Program-made: the position numbers and the translations under genes | In this document: piece after piece, positions 1-14,100 of the stretch | Layout: each line of letters begins with the position of its first letter | Numbering within the stretch: position 1 is the first letter of the stretch | Notes under the pieces: model-generated | Seen by the model: the letters and a program-made list of their open reading frames with translations, nothing else | Databases searched by the model: none | What the model was told of the DNA's origin: nothing | Origin: Doris montereyensis | Taxonomy: Eukaryota > Mollusca > Gastropoda > Nudibranchia > Dorididae | DNA length: 64,000 nt | Assembly (NCBI GenBank): GCA_037039925.1 | Contig: JAXRKP010000425.1 | Span: 187,501-251,500 of the forward strand | Direction: 5' to 3'

Positions 1-129
1 TAACTAATGGCCGCTTCACGCATAAGAAAGAACAGCCCACATGACCAACCTAAACACCCCTATAAGTTATAAGAAAAAGCTTTACGGCCATGGGAGAGCC
101 CGCTAAAGACACATACATGTAATAATATG

Positions 130-187
130 CTTCATTGAGACAATCTGCCTTCTGATCTGACCCGCTGGCAGAGAGATTGATGACGAC
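130..187 (+). mobile_element. LINE 3' end fragment
   Basis: A block containing CTGATCTGACCCGCTG and then CAGAGAGATTG matches the end of the LINE fragment at 39,165-39,540 and is followed by a GAC/GAA tail typical of non-LTR 3' ends. The first 130 bases show nothing recognisable. Confidence 0.4.
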
Positions 188-380
188 GGCCACGATGACG
201 ACGACGACAACGACAACGACGAAGAAGAAGAAGAAGAAGAAGAAGAAGAAGAAGAAGAAGAAGAAGAAGAAGAAGAAGAGATGAAGAAGAAGAAGAAGGA
301 GAAGGAGGAGGAGGAGGAGGAGGAAAGAAGAAGTAGAAGAAGAAGAAGGAGGAGGAGAAGAAGAAGAAGTAGAAGAAGAA

Positions 381-413
<33 letters not shown>

Positions 414-440
414 AAAAGAAGAGGAGAAAAAAGAGAGGCG
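178..440. repeat. (GAC)n / (GAA)n / (GGA)n purine-rich microsatellite
   Basis: Nearly pure purine trinucleotide repeats on the + strand, mainly GAA with GGA interruptions. Poly-Ser, poly-Phe and poly-Leu open frames over it are artefacts. Confidence 0.95.
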
Positions 441-956
441 CCTGGAAGGTATAAAGTTTTGTTGTTTGTTTGTTTGTTCATGAATGTATGCATGTGTGTT
501 TGTGTGTGTGTGTGTGCGCGCGCGCACGCGGCTGCGCCTTTGTGTGTGATCTTCCCATTTCCCACCCCCTCACCACCACCTTATCTTCAAGACCGTGTGT
601 TACAGTAATGATATGAAATCGAGAACTAGGACGATAGGAAAATAATAAATGTGCAGACACAACCAATTAGTGTTTTATCCAAACCTGAGACACCGAGAAG
701 AAGAGTTACGCACCGCTAGATGGACAATTTTAGTCTCGTAGATGGGAGGAGAGGAAGTATCCGTATTGTTTCTGGAGGGCAGTTATTAGAATTCCTTATA
801 CATGTACTGTAAAGTTACATCTAACCCTCAGCCCTACCCCACCCCCTTTTCCTGTTCTCTCGATTCATTTCCAGTTCTGCTTCAAACTCAATAACTATTG
901 CATGACGTAATCCTCTCACATGATTTCAAATATCAGATAGATAGATATTTGCACAC
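441..956. other. No gene seen; short GT/GC run
   Basis: Contains GTTT repeats and a (GT)n(GC)n stretch at 497-530, alternating purine-pyrimidine and so potentially Z-forming. Otherwise unique sequence with no recognisable exon. Confidence 0.6.
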
Positions 957-1059
957 ATGTCGTATGTATGTGTAGGGCTCACGTATGTAGGGCGCTATGT
1001 ATGTATGTTATCTATTTATGTACATTTATGCATATGTGTACAAATATACGTATGTGTGC

Positions 1060-1122
<63 letters not shown>

Positions 1123-1215
1123 TGTATGTTTGTATGTATGTTTGTATGTCATGTGTATGTACGTTTTGTATGTATGTATGTATGTATGTATGTATAATAT
1201 GCATGTATGTATTAT
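957..1215. repeat. (TGTA)n and (AT)n microsatellite
   Basis: TGTA-rich flanks around an (AT)n core at about 1,063-1,118. The overlapping Tyr/Ile/Cys-rich frames come from the repeat. Confidence 0.95.
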
Positions 1216-1224
1216 ATATGCGAA

Positions 1225-1412
1225 AGCTAGTTATGACGTTGTGTACCTTGGGGAAAACGCTTTACATGCACTCGGACCCAGGGGTAAATGGATACAAGTA
1301 TTAGGTTGGTAGCAAAATTCTGCACCAGTTTAGCGTCCTAACCATGAGGTGATTATGATGACGGTATAGAAACCGGGATAAGCTCAGGCTCTATGGGCTT
1401 AAATGGCCTGGA
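1225..1412 (+). mobile_element. SINE family A copy, 5'-truncated
   Basis: Shares the body 'cccaggggtaaatgg ... ccgggataagctc ... ctctatggg ... ggaactt' with copies at 15,255, 33,115 and 49,615 (minus). The tRNA-like head is missing. Confidence 0.7.
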
Positions 1413-2199
1413 TGGAACTTAAAATGAAGTTTGTATCTAAATTTGCGCAAGTTTCACTGTCTTCTTTCTTTCTTTCTTCTCATTTAGTTAACAATGTATT
1501 GCAAGGAACCCGTGTCGCCCTCATAGGCACGGGTTCAAATGTGGTCTTTATAACTTAAATATGACACATGTTTCATCTGGCGGTCATGAACAATGGGGAA
1601 GACAAAAACACTTGAATCTTCATTTTAATGTTACGCAATGTATTTTCCGTGCATTTAGCGTCCCTTCCTTTTTCATTGAGCCGAAGGCAAGGTACTTCCC
1701 CTTTGACTGTGCAACATTTTTTGACCATTGCTGTGCTTCCACGTAGCCCTTTCGCTGACAGTTGACACTGTCATCAATCAGGCAAACCGACCAAGAACCA
1801 CAACTCCAGTTTGGAAGGCAACCACAAAAATCGTATTTCCCCTTTCTTGCCAGATTGAACTCGGTTTTGTCTTGGTTTCCTTCAATGACTGTTTGAAGCA
1901 ATATTTCAGCTTATAAGGCTACAATTTGATGTATTTTTTAATCGAATTATTCTGTTAATTCAATTTCTTAATCAACAAAGTTCACATTTTCATCAGGGAT
2001 ACACTAATACAATTGACTGATATATTTGCAGTGCGATTCGTAAATTGACGTTTGATTGCAATAGGATCTGGCTACAAATTGTAGTTGTGTTATTTTCCTA
2101 CAAGCACTGGAGATTTCGGGCCCTGACTTGAGCACACACAGTGTTACATTATACTACACACCATAGGGCACAATCGTCACAGCATTGACCCACTTCAAC
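1413..2199 (+). other. LMAN1 upstream region / probable promoter and 5' UTR
   Basis: Holds a CTTT microsatellite (1,456-1,480) and otherwise unique sequence. No convincing TATA box, initiator or CpG island can be assigned by eye. The transcription start should lie here, within a few hundred bases of 2,200, unless there is an untranslated upstream exon. Confidence 0.4.
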
Positions 2200-2359
2200 A
2201 TGTCGACAATGTTGTGGTTTTGTGTTTTCCTCCTGGCTTTGATTCTTCTTTTTGGCCATGGACAAGGCCAATTACGGCGATTTGAATATAAACTTAGTTT
2301 CAAAGGACCACATCTTGTTCAGAGAGACAAAACCATACCATTTTGGGAATATTTTGGAG
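2200..2359 (+). CDS. LMAN1: LMAN1 exon 1: start, signal peptide, start of lectin domain
   Basis: 53 codons plus 1 nt. The first 23 or so residues are a hydrophobic signal peptide (LWFCVFLLALILLFG core), followed by RRFEYKLSFKGPHLVQRDKT and IPFWEYFG, which match the first beta strands of ERGIC-53. The donor is G|GTAAG at 2360. An in-frame TTG lies 15 nt upstream, but the ATG at 2200 is the natural start. Confidence 0.95.
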
Positions 2360-5300
2360 GTAAGAATTGCATGATTTCGCCGGTGTAATCATGATCAGCC
2401 ACGTGTAACTAGAACACTTCATCATTGGGTAAACACGCGTACGGTAGTTTAATTAACAGCTGTTTGTTGTTTCATGAGTACAAAGTCAGTTTTGGTTTAT
2501 GCCCTGAGCATAAACCTTTCTGTTTTTGGTAGAGGTTGCTGCAAACGACCTGATTTTCTCAAGCAGGTCCTGGAAAATAAACAAAAACAAGCACCCCACA
2601 GTCACAACACAGCTGTTAGATTCTAGATCTAAAGAGGTCTAGACTGGTTGTCTAAAGTCTACTAAACTAAATTATTGCCAAATTCAAATTCATTATAATA
2701 AATTAAAATTCCTGCCTCTCCTTCACCCCAGTGAATGTGACTCCTCATATCATAGCCAAGATGTAGAATCTAGTTAATGACATCTTCTTCCTACTTTATA
2801 TACAGTCAATATCATTTTGTTGATGGTTCAACTCAGTCCTTTTGAGTCTGGACTGAGGTCCAATGACAGTTAATTAGATCTGTCATTCATTGTCAGATTG
2901 GAACAAGTTGCCTCAGGAGGCTGTGACGGCTGACGTACTGGACTACTTCAAGTCCAGGCTGGCCTCTCATCTCTAAAACCTGAGACAACCTCCCAACCAT
3001 CCCCATCATCATCAACTCTCGTCCTTACCCTCTTTCTGACCACGATTTCCCACAATTACCTCAACCCTCCCAGACATTCTCTACTTCTTCCCCCACGACC
3101 ACTGTAATAAATCCTCACAACAGCGCAATCTTCGCAATCTCCCTAGACTACGACAGAATTGTCAACAAAATGATTTCGGCCGATAATGGAAGAAGAATAA
3201 GAATTAGCCTATCCCATCAAGGATCAGGCAAATGTCTGGTTGAACACTTGCTTGACCATTGATTACAATAAGGACATGTCATAGATCTAGGAAGAGACTA
3301 CATGGACATCCAGATGTCTACTTATATATTCTCTGCGGCTAGGGACATCCAAACATACTACATCATCACTCCCTTATTTTGAAAAGCAGTACTCGTACAG
3401 CAATATTTTTACAAAACATGAAAATACTTTAGAAGAATTTAACTGCATAAAAATAAACATGTAATGCCATTTATTCCTTATTCAAGAATTACTTTTCTCA
3501 TAATCAAATTTATCTTTTTACTATATAGTTGTAAGTTATTAAACCTCATGTGATAGATAGCCAACTTGTAGTGTGTTTTGTTGGCAATATGCTCAAAGAT
3601 GCCAGATTTTGATCATTCTTAGCCCAGTAATTCTAATTCATGCATGAAGTCAAATTCTATTATATCTGAATACATTTGTTGATATAATATAATTTTTTTC
3701 ATTATAATATGACTATTGTTTATATTATTGATTATTCATGTTAATAACTATGATTCAAATGTCCTTAGATGAGTTTATAAAAAAAAATAATTATAATATA
3801 TCTTTTGCTTCTTCTTTTTCATCTCTTCAGATGCCTTGCTGGAGATGAAGGAATAAGACTAACCCCATCTTTACGGAGCAAGAGAGGTTTGATACTAAAC
3901 ATAGAGCTGTACCATAACATAAAACAACTAGATCTAAATGTTATTAAAATTATCTTCTTTGCTGTTTGAATAGACAGCCATAAACTTTATATTCAAAGAT
4001 TATTATTTTTAAAAATAACCATAGTCTTTATATTCATGTCACTGTCAGCTAAATGAACTTTCATTCATTTTGAAATTTCAACCAATGTTATAACAAATCT
4101 GTCTTGTGGTTTTTTTTCAGGTTCCGTGTGGTCCAAAAACAAACTTGAAGCAAAAGGATGGGAGATTGAAGCTGCTGTGCGTGTCAGCGGTCGAGGTAGA
4201 CTTGGAGCAGATGGCATGGTAATATGACAACACAAGAGATTTAAATGCCTTGAAGTGCAGCATTTAATACAATATGAGTTCGACTAGATGGCTTTCTTTT
4301 GTGAAAGTTAGTCTGTCTTGAATTCAGTGATTGGTCACTTTTATACTAGCCAGAATTCAGTCAGCATAGTTAAGACATTAGACATTGGTCACTTTTATTA
4401 AGAATTCAGTCAGCATAGTTAAGACATTAGACTATTGCAAGAGGGTGAAAGAATGTGAGTTTAAAAGACACGCTTTGGATTATTTAGATTATATTGCGTT
4501 CAGACAAATTTCAATTGTTTAGAGGCACAATCCAAAGTTTTGTTAGTTTGTTATCACAAGGATGCTACTTCAAAATATTTCAAGAAGTTTTGGTCCTTTG
4601 GAACAAATTTTGCTCTACATTCCTCATTTCACTAGAGCGTGAATAAGTACCCAGTTAGCTACGGTACAGGCCAGTTATAGTGTAATCAGATTGCTACTTT
4701 ATACAACTTTGTCTTAAATAGTGGATGCTTTAAAGTCAGCATGGATGAGAGTTTTCCGGTATAAATCAGAAATTAAATAAAACAAGTTTAAAGTTACAAT
4801 GTAATCTTTAGTGAAGACGAATTCCCAGATCACCAGACTAAGTTGTTTAGCTTACTAACATCGGTATTTTGAGATGAAATTCAGCCTTCTTCTCAAGGTC
4901 ACTTTCGATTTTGTTCTCCTTCATTTTCAGCATGAAAGTTGGTGAGCATGATTTTTGTCTAGTGTACATACAGACAATACAATCATCTCTATATGTTATC
5001 AATCTTGTTATGTGATTTAGCTGTCTTGAATAATGATAATGAGTGAGCAAAATACAACATGAAACGAACACAATGAAAATATATCATCAGCAAAATCATT
5101 TGGTCATTTAATTTAACTGAACATTCGAGATAGTGCTCAGTCTGTCTGAATAATGATGGCCAATTGACTGCACTGACAATGCACAAAGTAGCGACGCAAA
5201 GTACTGAACAAGTACTCAGTAAGTGTAAGAATCAATGTTGGAATATTTGTCTTTCAATTGGTTTGTGGATACTTTTATAATATATTTTGAAGACCATAAA

Positions 5301-8053
5301 CATCCTTTGCATAATGAATACCACAGGTCTGTAACTATAAGCAACAGATGACTCCTCTAAAAAAATAAAAATGAGATACAAAATTTCTATTCTTTCTACT
5401 TCCGTAAGATGTTTTTACAAAGTTCAATGTAAATATGACCATATAACTTGATACAATATATAATACAATTTACCAAAGGTAAGAAAGCTGTATCTATTCT
5501 TATTTATATGATAGGGACTTAGATTAATTAACAGACATGTATGTAGTAAATATATATTGTATATTGCATATTATGAGGTATATATTATATATCATTTCAT
5601 ATGTATATCGACATTGTGAACACGTGTGTATGTAAATGGAGATATTATTATGTATGTGTAGTAAATATGTATGTGTGTGCATGAAAAAAAATGGACAGTT
5701 AGATAGAGAGATAGATGCATTAGATAGATAAATAACAAAATGGTTAGTTAGATGGATTTATATATTATACGGTTTTAATTGAAATGCAATGTTCATTGTT
5801 GAGTTGGAGAATCTTTCATTGATTAGTACGTCTGTACAAGCTTGTATGTTATGAATTTTATAGCTACGTGCAATTGCTACCTTTAAAATTTTTTTTTTAC
5901 ATATATCCCTGTTGTTATGTCACCATGACCATACCAAATTTATCAAATTAGAAACGAATCTAAAGGGTTTTGATTCTGACATGTGTGATAATTGTTTTCA
6001 CAAATATTTTTAGATTATTGTTTCATTCATATGGAGATGCAGTTTTGTGTTTTAGTATATATCCCACTACTAAGGTCTACAGATGCCCTTGGTCCAGCTA
6101 GGTGGATTGATGCCTAGTCCGTCGGGAGACGGACAATAAAAAAGAGATGCAGTTTGCAGATCACAATACTGTACACATTTAAAGGGCAGTCCAGGCTAAA
6201 TTAGAAATCCTACCAAAACCGCCCGAGATCACCTTAGTTGTGATGTGGGTAAATCCAATCACATCAAAGTCTACATATATGTTTAGGTTTCCATGATATC
6301 ATAGAATGAGGACATTGGCCTATTTGTCTGCCCCATGAAAAGTAATGATGTCATAGTTGCTAGAAAACCAAGTTTAAGGACTTATTAATAAGAACGAAGA
6401 GATCGAAATCTACATATCTTGACGTACAAAACTGCATCTATTTATTTGGATTTTTATAGAATTTCACATTTTGATGATGATTGTTATTATATTTTATTGA
6501 GGATATTTTTAGACAAACTAGATGTTCTTCTACTAGATGTTCTTCTTTTTTTCATTCACAGGCACTCTGGTTTATTGAGGAAAAGGGACAACGGCAGAAT
6601 ATTATGGAAAACTCTGTATTTGGTTCAGTAGATAACTGGAGGGGTCTTGGTGTTTTTCTGGATTCTTTTTGACAATGACAATCAGGTATGTTGAATCTGA
6701 AGTGTATCTTCTCAAATCTAGCAATGAGTAATTTGACCATGTAAAGTAACATTTGTTGCACACAGCACAGGATGGAAGACCTCATACAGCTTGAAAAGGT
6801 CTTATAAAATGTTATGCTTACTTCCTTTGTATACCTATTCTAGTTATGTTTTATTGTTTAGACAGAAATTTGTGTGCAGTTTTGTAAAATTGTATCATGT
6901 CATCAAGTCAATTTTTCTCACCTGGGGTCAATAAAATTATCTTATCTTTGCTGTAGTTTTGGTATTGATCGCTAATGATATTTCTTCCTTTAGTTAATTT
7001 ACTTTTTAATTTCTTCTAATTTCTGATTTGTAGCAAAACAATCAAATACATCATGGCTGTGGTCAACGATGGATCCAAGTCTATGACCATCAAAAGTAAG
7101 CATTTGCCTGTGCTCTTTTTTCATTCTTTTCAGTTTCTCTTTGTTCCTGAGATTTTCCAGCATTTTAGTGCATCTGATTTAACCCCTCTCCCCTTCCTCC
7201 TACCCCACCACTTAGTCTTTACTTTTATTTTATGATTTTGTGTAAAACCCAGAGGGGTAGATAGCTGATTCGGACTGAGACCCAAGTCGCTTGACAGTTT
7301 TTTAAATTGTTTCAGTTTGGTTTAAGATTGTTTTTTCTTCTTGATCTCTAGTAGTATTCTATTCTGGATGCTTTTCATTACCACTCAAGAACTTTGGCCC
7401 CCTCCCACCACCAGTTTTATGAAATCCTGCTCTTGATCTAGAGACGTTGTTGGGTGATGTGGGTATTGTGAGCAGCCACCTATTTTTCGTTTTATCATTT
7501 TGCTTGTAATCCTGCAAAGACTCGCTTCTTTGAAAAAAGTTTGGGTTGGATCCTGTTATGCCTGCATGTCATATTTGCTTGGTGTTTTTGGCAGGTAGAC
7601 CTGTCCCCTCTCCCCCTACCCCTTTCATATGTGGGTTACAGCCAAAGCAGAGAAAAGCCACCTAGAGTCCCAGTGGATTGAGATAGGGGGATCATTCAAG
7701 TCCTTTCACAGAGCACAAACTCTTTCTGTGTGTAAGGTATATAAATAACTTGAACAAATAGCTTTGTGGGTCTTTCTGAAAAATTCCATTTAAAGATTCC
7801 TGTTTATGGTGGGTAAGGGACAAAAACCAACATCTAAACAAACTATGATCAATCCATTTCTGATGTCTCTTGTGGCCTTGGCTTGGCAAGAAAGCTTCAC
7901 AATGTCTTTTGCAGTAAAATAGTCTAGCAAATTGATGATTTGTGGTTATTTATAGCCCATCAGGAGCACAGCACCTACAGGTAGATAGTCACCAATATTA
8001 TCATCAATATATCTTATTGAAAGTTCTGTTAATTTTATTCAAGACACACACTC

Positions 8054-8149
<96 letters not shown>

Positions 8150-11100
8150 TTTACCTACAATTTGATCTCACATCGTTGGCGGGAATCAATTTATTTCATA
8201 TGGTACATGGGTGTTTCTATGAGTAATGCCTCTTGGATGCTTCTTGCACGCGTCACAAGATGGTAACAAGAACAGTTTGTGTCCTCTCAAATTAAAGGGA
8301 CATTATATATTTACAAATTAAGACATGCGTTCTTTTCTTGTCATCTGAGATACAATTGTTTAATCTTGCTGCATTCTTCCCTTTCTTTTAAATGATTTTC
8401 TTTAAAAAGCAAAGCAAGTTCCTTTTCTCCTGCAATCACTGTTGATTAGTCACATATTTCTTTAAATATATCATTGTTATTTTATGATTATTATTACTAC
8501 AGTTACTGCTATTATTATGACAATTGTTTTTAAAATTATTATTATTATATTGTTGTTTGTTGTGCTTTCTCCTTGGGGGCCTAAATCTCTTGTTTTATGG
8601 TTTCATTGCATAGACCCGCCATAGCATAATCTTATTGTATTTGCTGGTTCTGTAAGCCGTGTTAGGATTGTGTTCTATTCATCTATTGTCTAACCTTCAG
8701 TCTGACAAAATGCTATCTCATCGTCTTGTCGTATGTCAGTGTGTAATGAGCAGCTAAATGGTAGTCACCACTTACCCCTCATTCGATGAGAAAATGTCAA
8801 ACAGATGCAATCTTGCAGGTCTTGGGATATGCCCGGGGTGGATGGTTAGGAGGTTCTGCTGGTAGGTTCTACTTTTTTCCTTTCAGTCTTTTATACTACT
8901 TTTAACTTATTTGCTGTTTTGAGATCGTTGTCATGGCGGACAGGGTTTACATGAGAGAAAATAACCACCTCACAGTTTCCAATCCCTGAGGAGGTCACAT
9001 ACGGTGGGTGGGATAATCACCAATGAAATAAACAATCAAAGGATACACCTAGATCAATGTATAAAAACATGTAGCATGTGGATCTATATGGCAAAATTTG
9101 ACATACGGTTGAAAGCGGATTTAGGATGATTGTTGCCAATGTTTTAAAGTTGTGTTGATTTTTATTTAGTTTTTAAAAATTTAAATCACCAAATGTATAC
9201 GCTATCACTCTACTCAAGCAAACATATATGACATTATCACTGCTATTTAGATATGTTCATATCTAATCCTTTGCTGTCTTCCCTAAAAATAACAATGCCT
9301 TTTAATGTAATGGGCTGGAACACTATTATTCTCATACAGATTAATCTCTCAAGTGTATTCTCATACAGGTTAATCTCAAGTGTATTCTCATGCCACAGGT
9401 TAATCTCAAAGGTGTATTCTCATACAGGTTAATCTCAAGTATGTTCTCATACCAGGTTAATCTCAAGTGTATTCTCATACCAGGTTAATCTCTCAAGTGT
9501 GTCTCCCTTTGTGTCTTTATCTTTTCTCTGTCTGTCTCTCTCTTTTAAACAAACAAAAAATCCTAACAAAACAAAGTTGAGTAGTAGACTACTGGTCTTC
9601 ATACACACACACAGAGACACAGTCGCACACACACATTCAGACAGACATAAAGACAACACACTAACACATTTAGTCACACATTCACAGACACACATACACA
9701 GGTTTACGGCTTTGATAACCCCACCTGTAAGATGTCACATTTTCTTTTGGTTTGAAACGCGGCTGTTGTCATCTAAACCTGGACATGTTTCCATCCATAG
9801 CATGTTTTGTTGGTTTTGTTTTGTTGTTGCTTATTTAAAGACATATAGAAGAAATGTTTTTATCTCTCATCACCCTATAATTTACATTTTTGACAAATAT
9901 AAATAAATATTATTTTAACAATATTAACCCAAATACACTAACTGAAAGGATTCACTCCCCCTTTTTTTCTTTTTCTTTTCTTTTCATTCTGCCCATAAAC
10001 AAACTTAAACAATCAATTTCACTGTTTGAGCTATCACTACTACCAGCAGTTTCCTAAAAAATGTTTTATATAGTGCAGGTATCTTCCAGTGTTCTTGTAG
10101 CTAGGCATGAAAATTTAATAAGAAGGGGAAATGAGGGCGAGGACATCAATTGTGCATTTTGTTTCTTTTGGGGGGGGGTTGGAATTGCGTGATGAGTTAT
10201 ATGAGAGGAACTCATAAGTATAGTGTTAAAGATCTGAAGACTTTTATATATATGTTGTCTTATGAAAGATTTTTTGTCGTCCGTTCTTTTAATCAATTTT
10301 TTTTTTTAGTGACCTCTCCTCACTGTTGTCTATTACTGTAGGTACCATTGTAATTACGCGTTGCTTCACAAACACCCATAGAACAACGTAGTCCTAACCC
10401 CTCTATGCATTTGATGAAGGTTTCCCATCCCTAGGTCACATGCATGTGTCCTTCGTCCTGTCCGCAGTGTTGTGTGTATGTTCACAGAAAATTGAAAATC
10501 CAGCCAACTACTTGTTTACACTTCTTTCAGTGGTATATAACTCTTGGTGACATAAAGGGATGATGACAGAGAAACTGTGTGGGTAGATCAATTTGGTAAA
10601 TCGGATAACAGCCAACTATTTGTTTACACTTAATTCAGTGGCACATATAACTCTTTGGTGACATAAAGCGATGATGACAGAGAAACTGTGTGGGTAGATC
10701 AATTTATTAAATCGGATAACAGCCAACTATTTGTTTACACTTAATTCAGTGGCATATATAACTATTGGTACTTAAAGGGATGAGGATAGAGAAAGCTTGT
10801 GTGGGTAGATCAATTTGGTAAATCGGATAACAGCCAAATATTTTGTTTACACTTAATTCAGTGGCACATATAACTCTTGGGTGACATAAAACGATGATGA
10901 CAGAGAAACTGTGTGGGTAGATCAATTGGTAAATCGGATAACAGCCAACTATTTGTTTACACTTAATTCAGTGGCATATATAACTCTTGGTGACATAAAG
11001 GGGATGAGGACAGAGAAACTGTGGATAGATCAATTGGGTAAATCAGATAAAAACAAGCTAATGAGTTGTGATGAATGACATCTTTGTGTAGCCAAGATTT

Positions 11101-14100
11101 GTTTTCATTACTTAGTAGATGTCTGTTTGATAGTGATGAATGGCGTCTTTATTGTGTGAAAATTTGTTTTTGATTAGTTAGTTGATGTCTGTTCCCCTAG
11201 TGATGAATAACGTCTTTGTGTGGCCAAGATTTGTTTTCATTAGTTAGTAGATCGTCTGATTTCCATAGTGATGAATGACATCTTTGTGGCCAAGATTTGT
11301 TTTCATTAGTTAGTAGATGTCTGTTCCATAGTGATGAATGGTGTCTTTGTGTACAAGATTTGTTTTCATTAGTTTAGTAGATGTCTGTTCCATAGTGATG
11401 AAATGACGTCTTTGTGTCATAAGATTTGTTTGATTAGTTAGTTGATGTCTGTTCCATAGTGATGAATGACGTCTTTGTGTACAAGATTTGTTTTGATTAG
11501 TTAGTTGATGTCTGTTCCATAGTGATGAATGACGTCTTTGTGTGGCCAAGATTTGTTTTCATTAGTTAGTTGATGTCTGTTCATAGTGATGAATGACGTC
11601 TTTGTGTGGCCAAGATTTGTTTTCATTGTTAGTGATTGACGTCTTTTGTGGCCAAGATTTGTTTTGATTAGTTAGTAGATGTCCTGTTCCATAGTGATGA
11701 ATGATGTCTTTGTGTGGCCAAATTTTGTTTTGATTAGTTAGAAGATGTCTTGTTCCATAGTGATTTGTCTTTGTGTGGCCAAGATTTGTTTTGATTAGTT
11801 AGTTGACGTCTGTTCCATGGTGATGAATGACGTCTTTGTGTGGCCAAGATTTGTTTTGATTAGATTAGTTGACGCCTGTTCCATGGTGATGAATGATGTC
11901 TTTGTGGCCAAGATTTGTTTTCATTAGTTAATATATCTTCTGTTCCATAGTCGATTTGAAAGGATCTTCCCAAGAAACAAAACACAAAAGCAACCTGTGG
12001 ACAAATCAAATCATAATTTTATCTGCAGGTTCTAGTTTTTTCCAGTTTTTATTTCCGTATCATGAGATTGCTATCATGCCTGAGTTGCCTTTGCGACAAA
12101 TGACTTTTTGACTATTAGATCGTGCTTTCTAATATGACTTGCATGTGATTTTTCCTTCCTCCCGCCCCCTCCCCCCAAAAGCTTGAGGCGTCAGTGAGGT
12201 AGGAGTTTAGTCATGTGCCATGTTGTCAGGTTGCCTTCCACTCTTTCTCTCATTACTAATACTTTATGAATGGCTTTATTTGACATGTTTTGTGCATTTT
12301 GACCATACATGTTTATATTTGTGCCGTGTATTTCTAGACTTATATCCATTGTGCTCATTGTAGTCAGTGCTGACTGGGATTTGTTCATATGGTAGAAATG
12401 GGTGGTTGTTGACGGGTGCTATTGTTGGTAGGTCCTACTTCTTTCCTTTCACTGGTTTGACACCTTTTTCAGTTTTCTCTAATCCACTTGGAGATCACTG
12501 CATGTCAGACAGGTATATTCCTATGAATAAAACAAGCAACATTGAGCAGACAATATTGAATTCAGCCGTTGAATGACATAAATAATTTGTGCATCATTGT
12601 TAGCTTATATATGGGTTTTTTGTTTAGATTTGTATTTGTTAATAAATACATTACTAGATGATATTGTCATCATCACATCATCAAGCGTGAAAGCTACAGC
12701 TCCCCAGGGACCCCTTGATGATATTGTCCATGTCCTGTAGTTAACGATAATGGAATTTTGTTGTTGTCACCAGTGTCTTGTAAGTAAGAAATTGAAAGGA
12801 TTTTAATTGATGAAAGTTTGGAGACAGATGTCATATAGCTACAGATTTGTGCTAGGGGAGTTAAAAAATATTATATATTAGGCTCGTAGCTTTCTAGAAA
12901 CTCTTAAAATCTCTCTAAACGAAATTTTCAAGAAGAAATTTCTTTCCTAAAAGAAATTTCACTGCTATAATCTCACAGCAAATTTCTCTTTGTATTTTTT
13001 AATCTCTTAGAATCTCCTACTTTTTTATTTGTAGATGATATTTCCACCTAAAGTGTCAACTTATCACTAATCCAGCCTAACTGACATTTTCTTGACTGTT
13101 AAGTAAGACGTTGATGTTGGTTCTTGTTTCCACGCTGAAACTTTCATGAAAAATTTTAAAACAACAATATTGCTTCTGTATCACGCATGTACGTAGGGTA
13201 ATTTCATGTAATTTATGTCAAGAAAGTGTCATTCGTCTGTCTGTTTTATCTGTTTCCAAACCTGTATAACACATCGATTAACAATCACATCTTCGTTAGC
13301 ACACAGTCGTAAAACGTATCTTGTCATAATGGGGTGGGTGGTTGCTGAATGATGCTGGTGGGTCCTACTTCTTCCCGATCACTCTTTGGCTTATCTTTCA
13401 TCTTGCTGTTTCCTTTTAATTCACCCTGAGATCACCGCGTTTGGTGGAAGTGGTAAAATTTCAATGGAAACAGTTGTTGCCATTGTGTGACTCTCTACAT
13501 CAAAGTTGATTGGATGAGCTTAGTAGTTAAGTAATGCTCTTTTTAAGCTCTCTTTCTAAAATGATCAAATTGTAAATTGAATCCGCTCATACTTACAATC
13601 ATATGAGACTTATTTTCCTGTTATTACATTTTTTTTTATTATAAAAAAGAGAGGTGGGAGGAGAGCAGGGCGTTGTCTTTATCTCATTGGGTGAAAACTA
13701 GCGTAGCTCATAGCAACTTTGTGCAGGGGGGTTTTAAGAATTGAATTTTCCCTGCCGTTTCGTAGTGATCTTTTTTTGTTGTTGTTGCTTTTGTTAATCT
13801 TCCCAGCTACGTACTAATTTTGTCACTTTTAACGTTGTATTATCCCCATTGTAGTAATTTGCACATCCTATTTATCATGCAAAGGATTGTATTATAATAT
13901 ACATGTGCCCTATTGATAAATGTCGCAATATGTATTTTGCTTTTCATGCTTTTAATGTTTCATTAGCAAAATCTGGTGCCTAATGCTTTATAAAAAAACT
14001 TTTTTTTGTCACCCTTCTTCCATAACTATTTTTATTGAACGTGTCACAACTTATAAGCCAGTTGAAAAGATTCACACACAAAAACACACGCACACATATG

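Larger units (their letters stand above)
4219..6561 (+). other. LMAN1 intron 3
   Basis: 2.3 kb AT-rich intron. Holds a short tandem duplication (4,323-4,436), TATATG-rich DNA near 5,540-5,720 and a SINE B tail (6,055-6,262). Nothing else recognised. Confidence 0.75.

Noticed and set aside
957..1304. 115-codon frame with Tyr/Ile/Cys repeats
   Set aside because: Made of TGTA and AT repeats; no homology.
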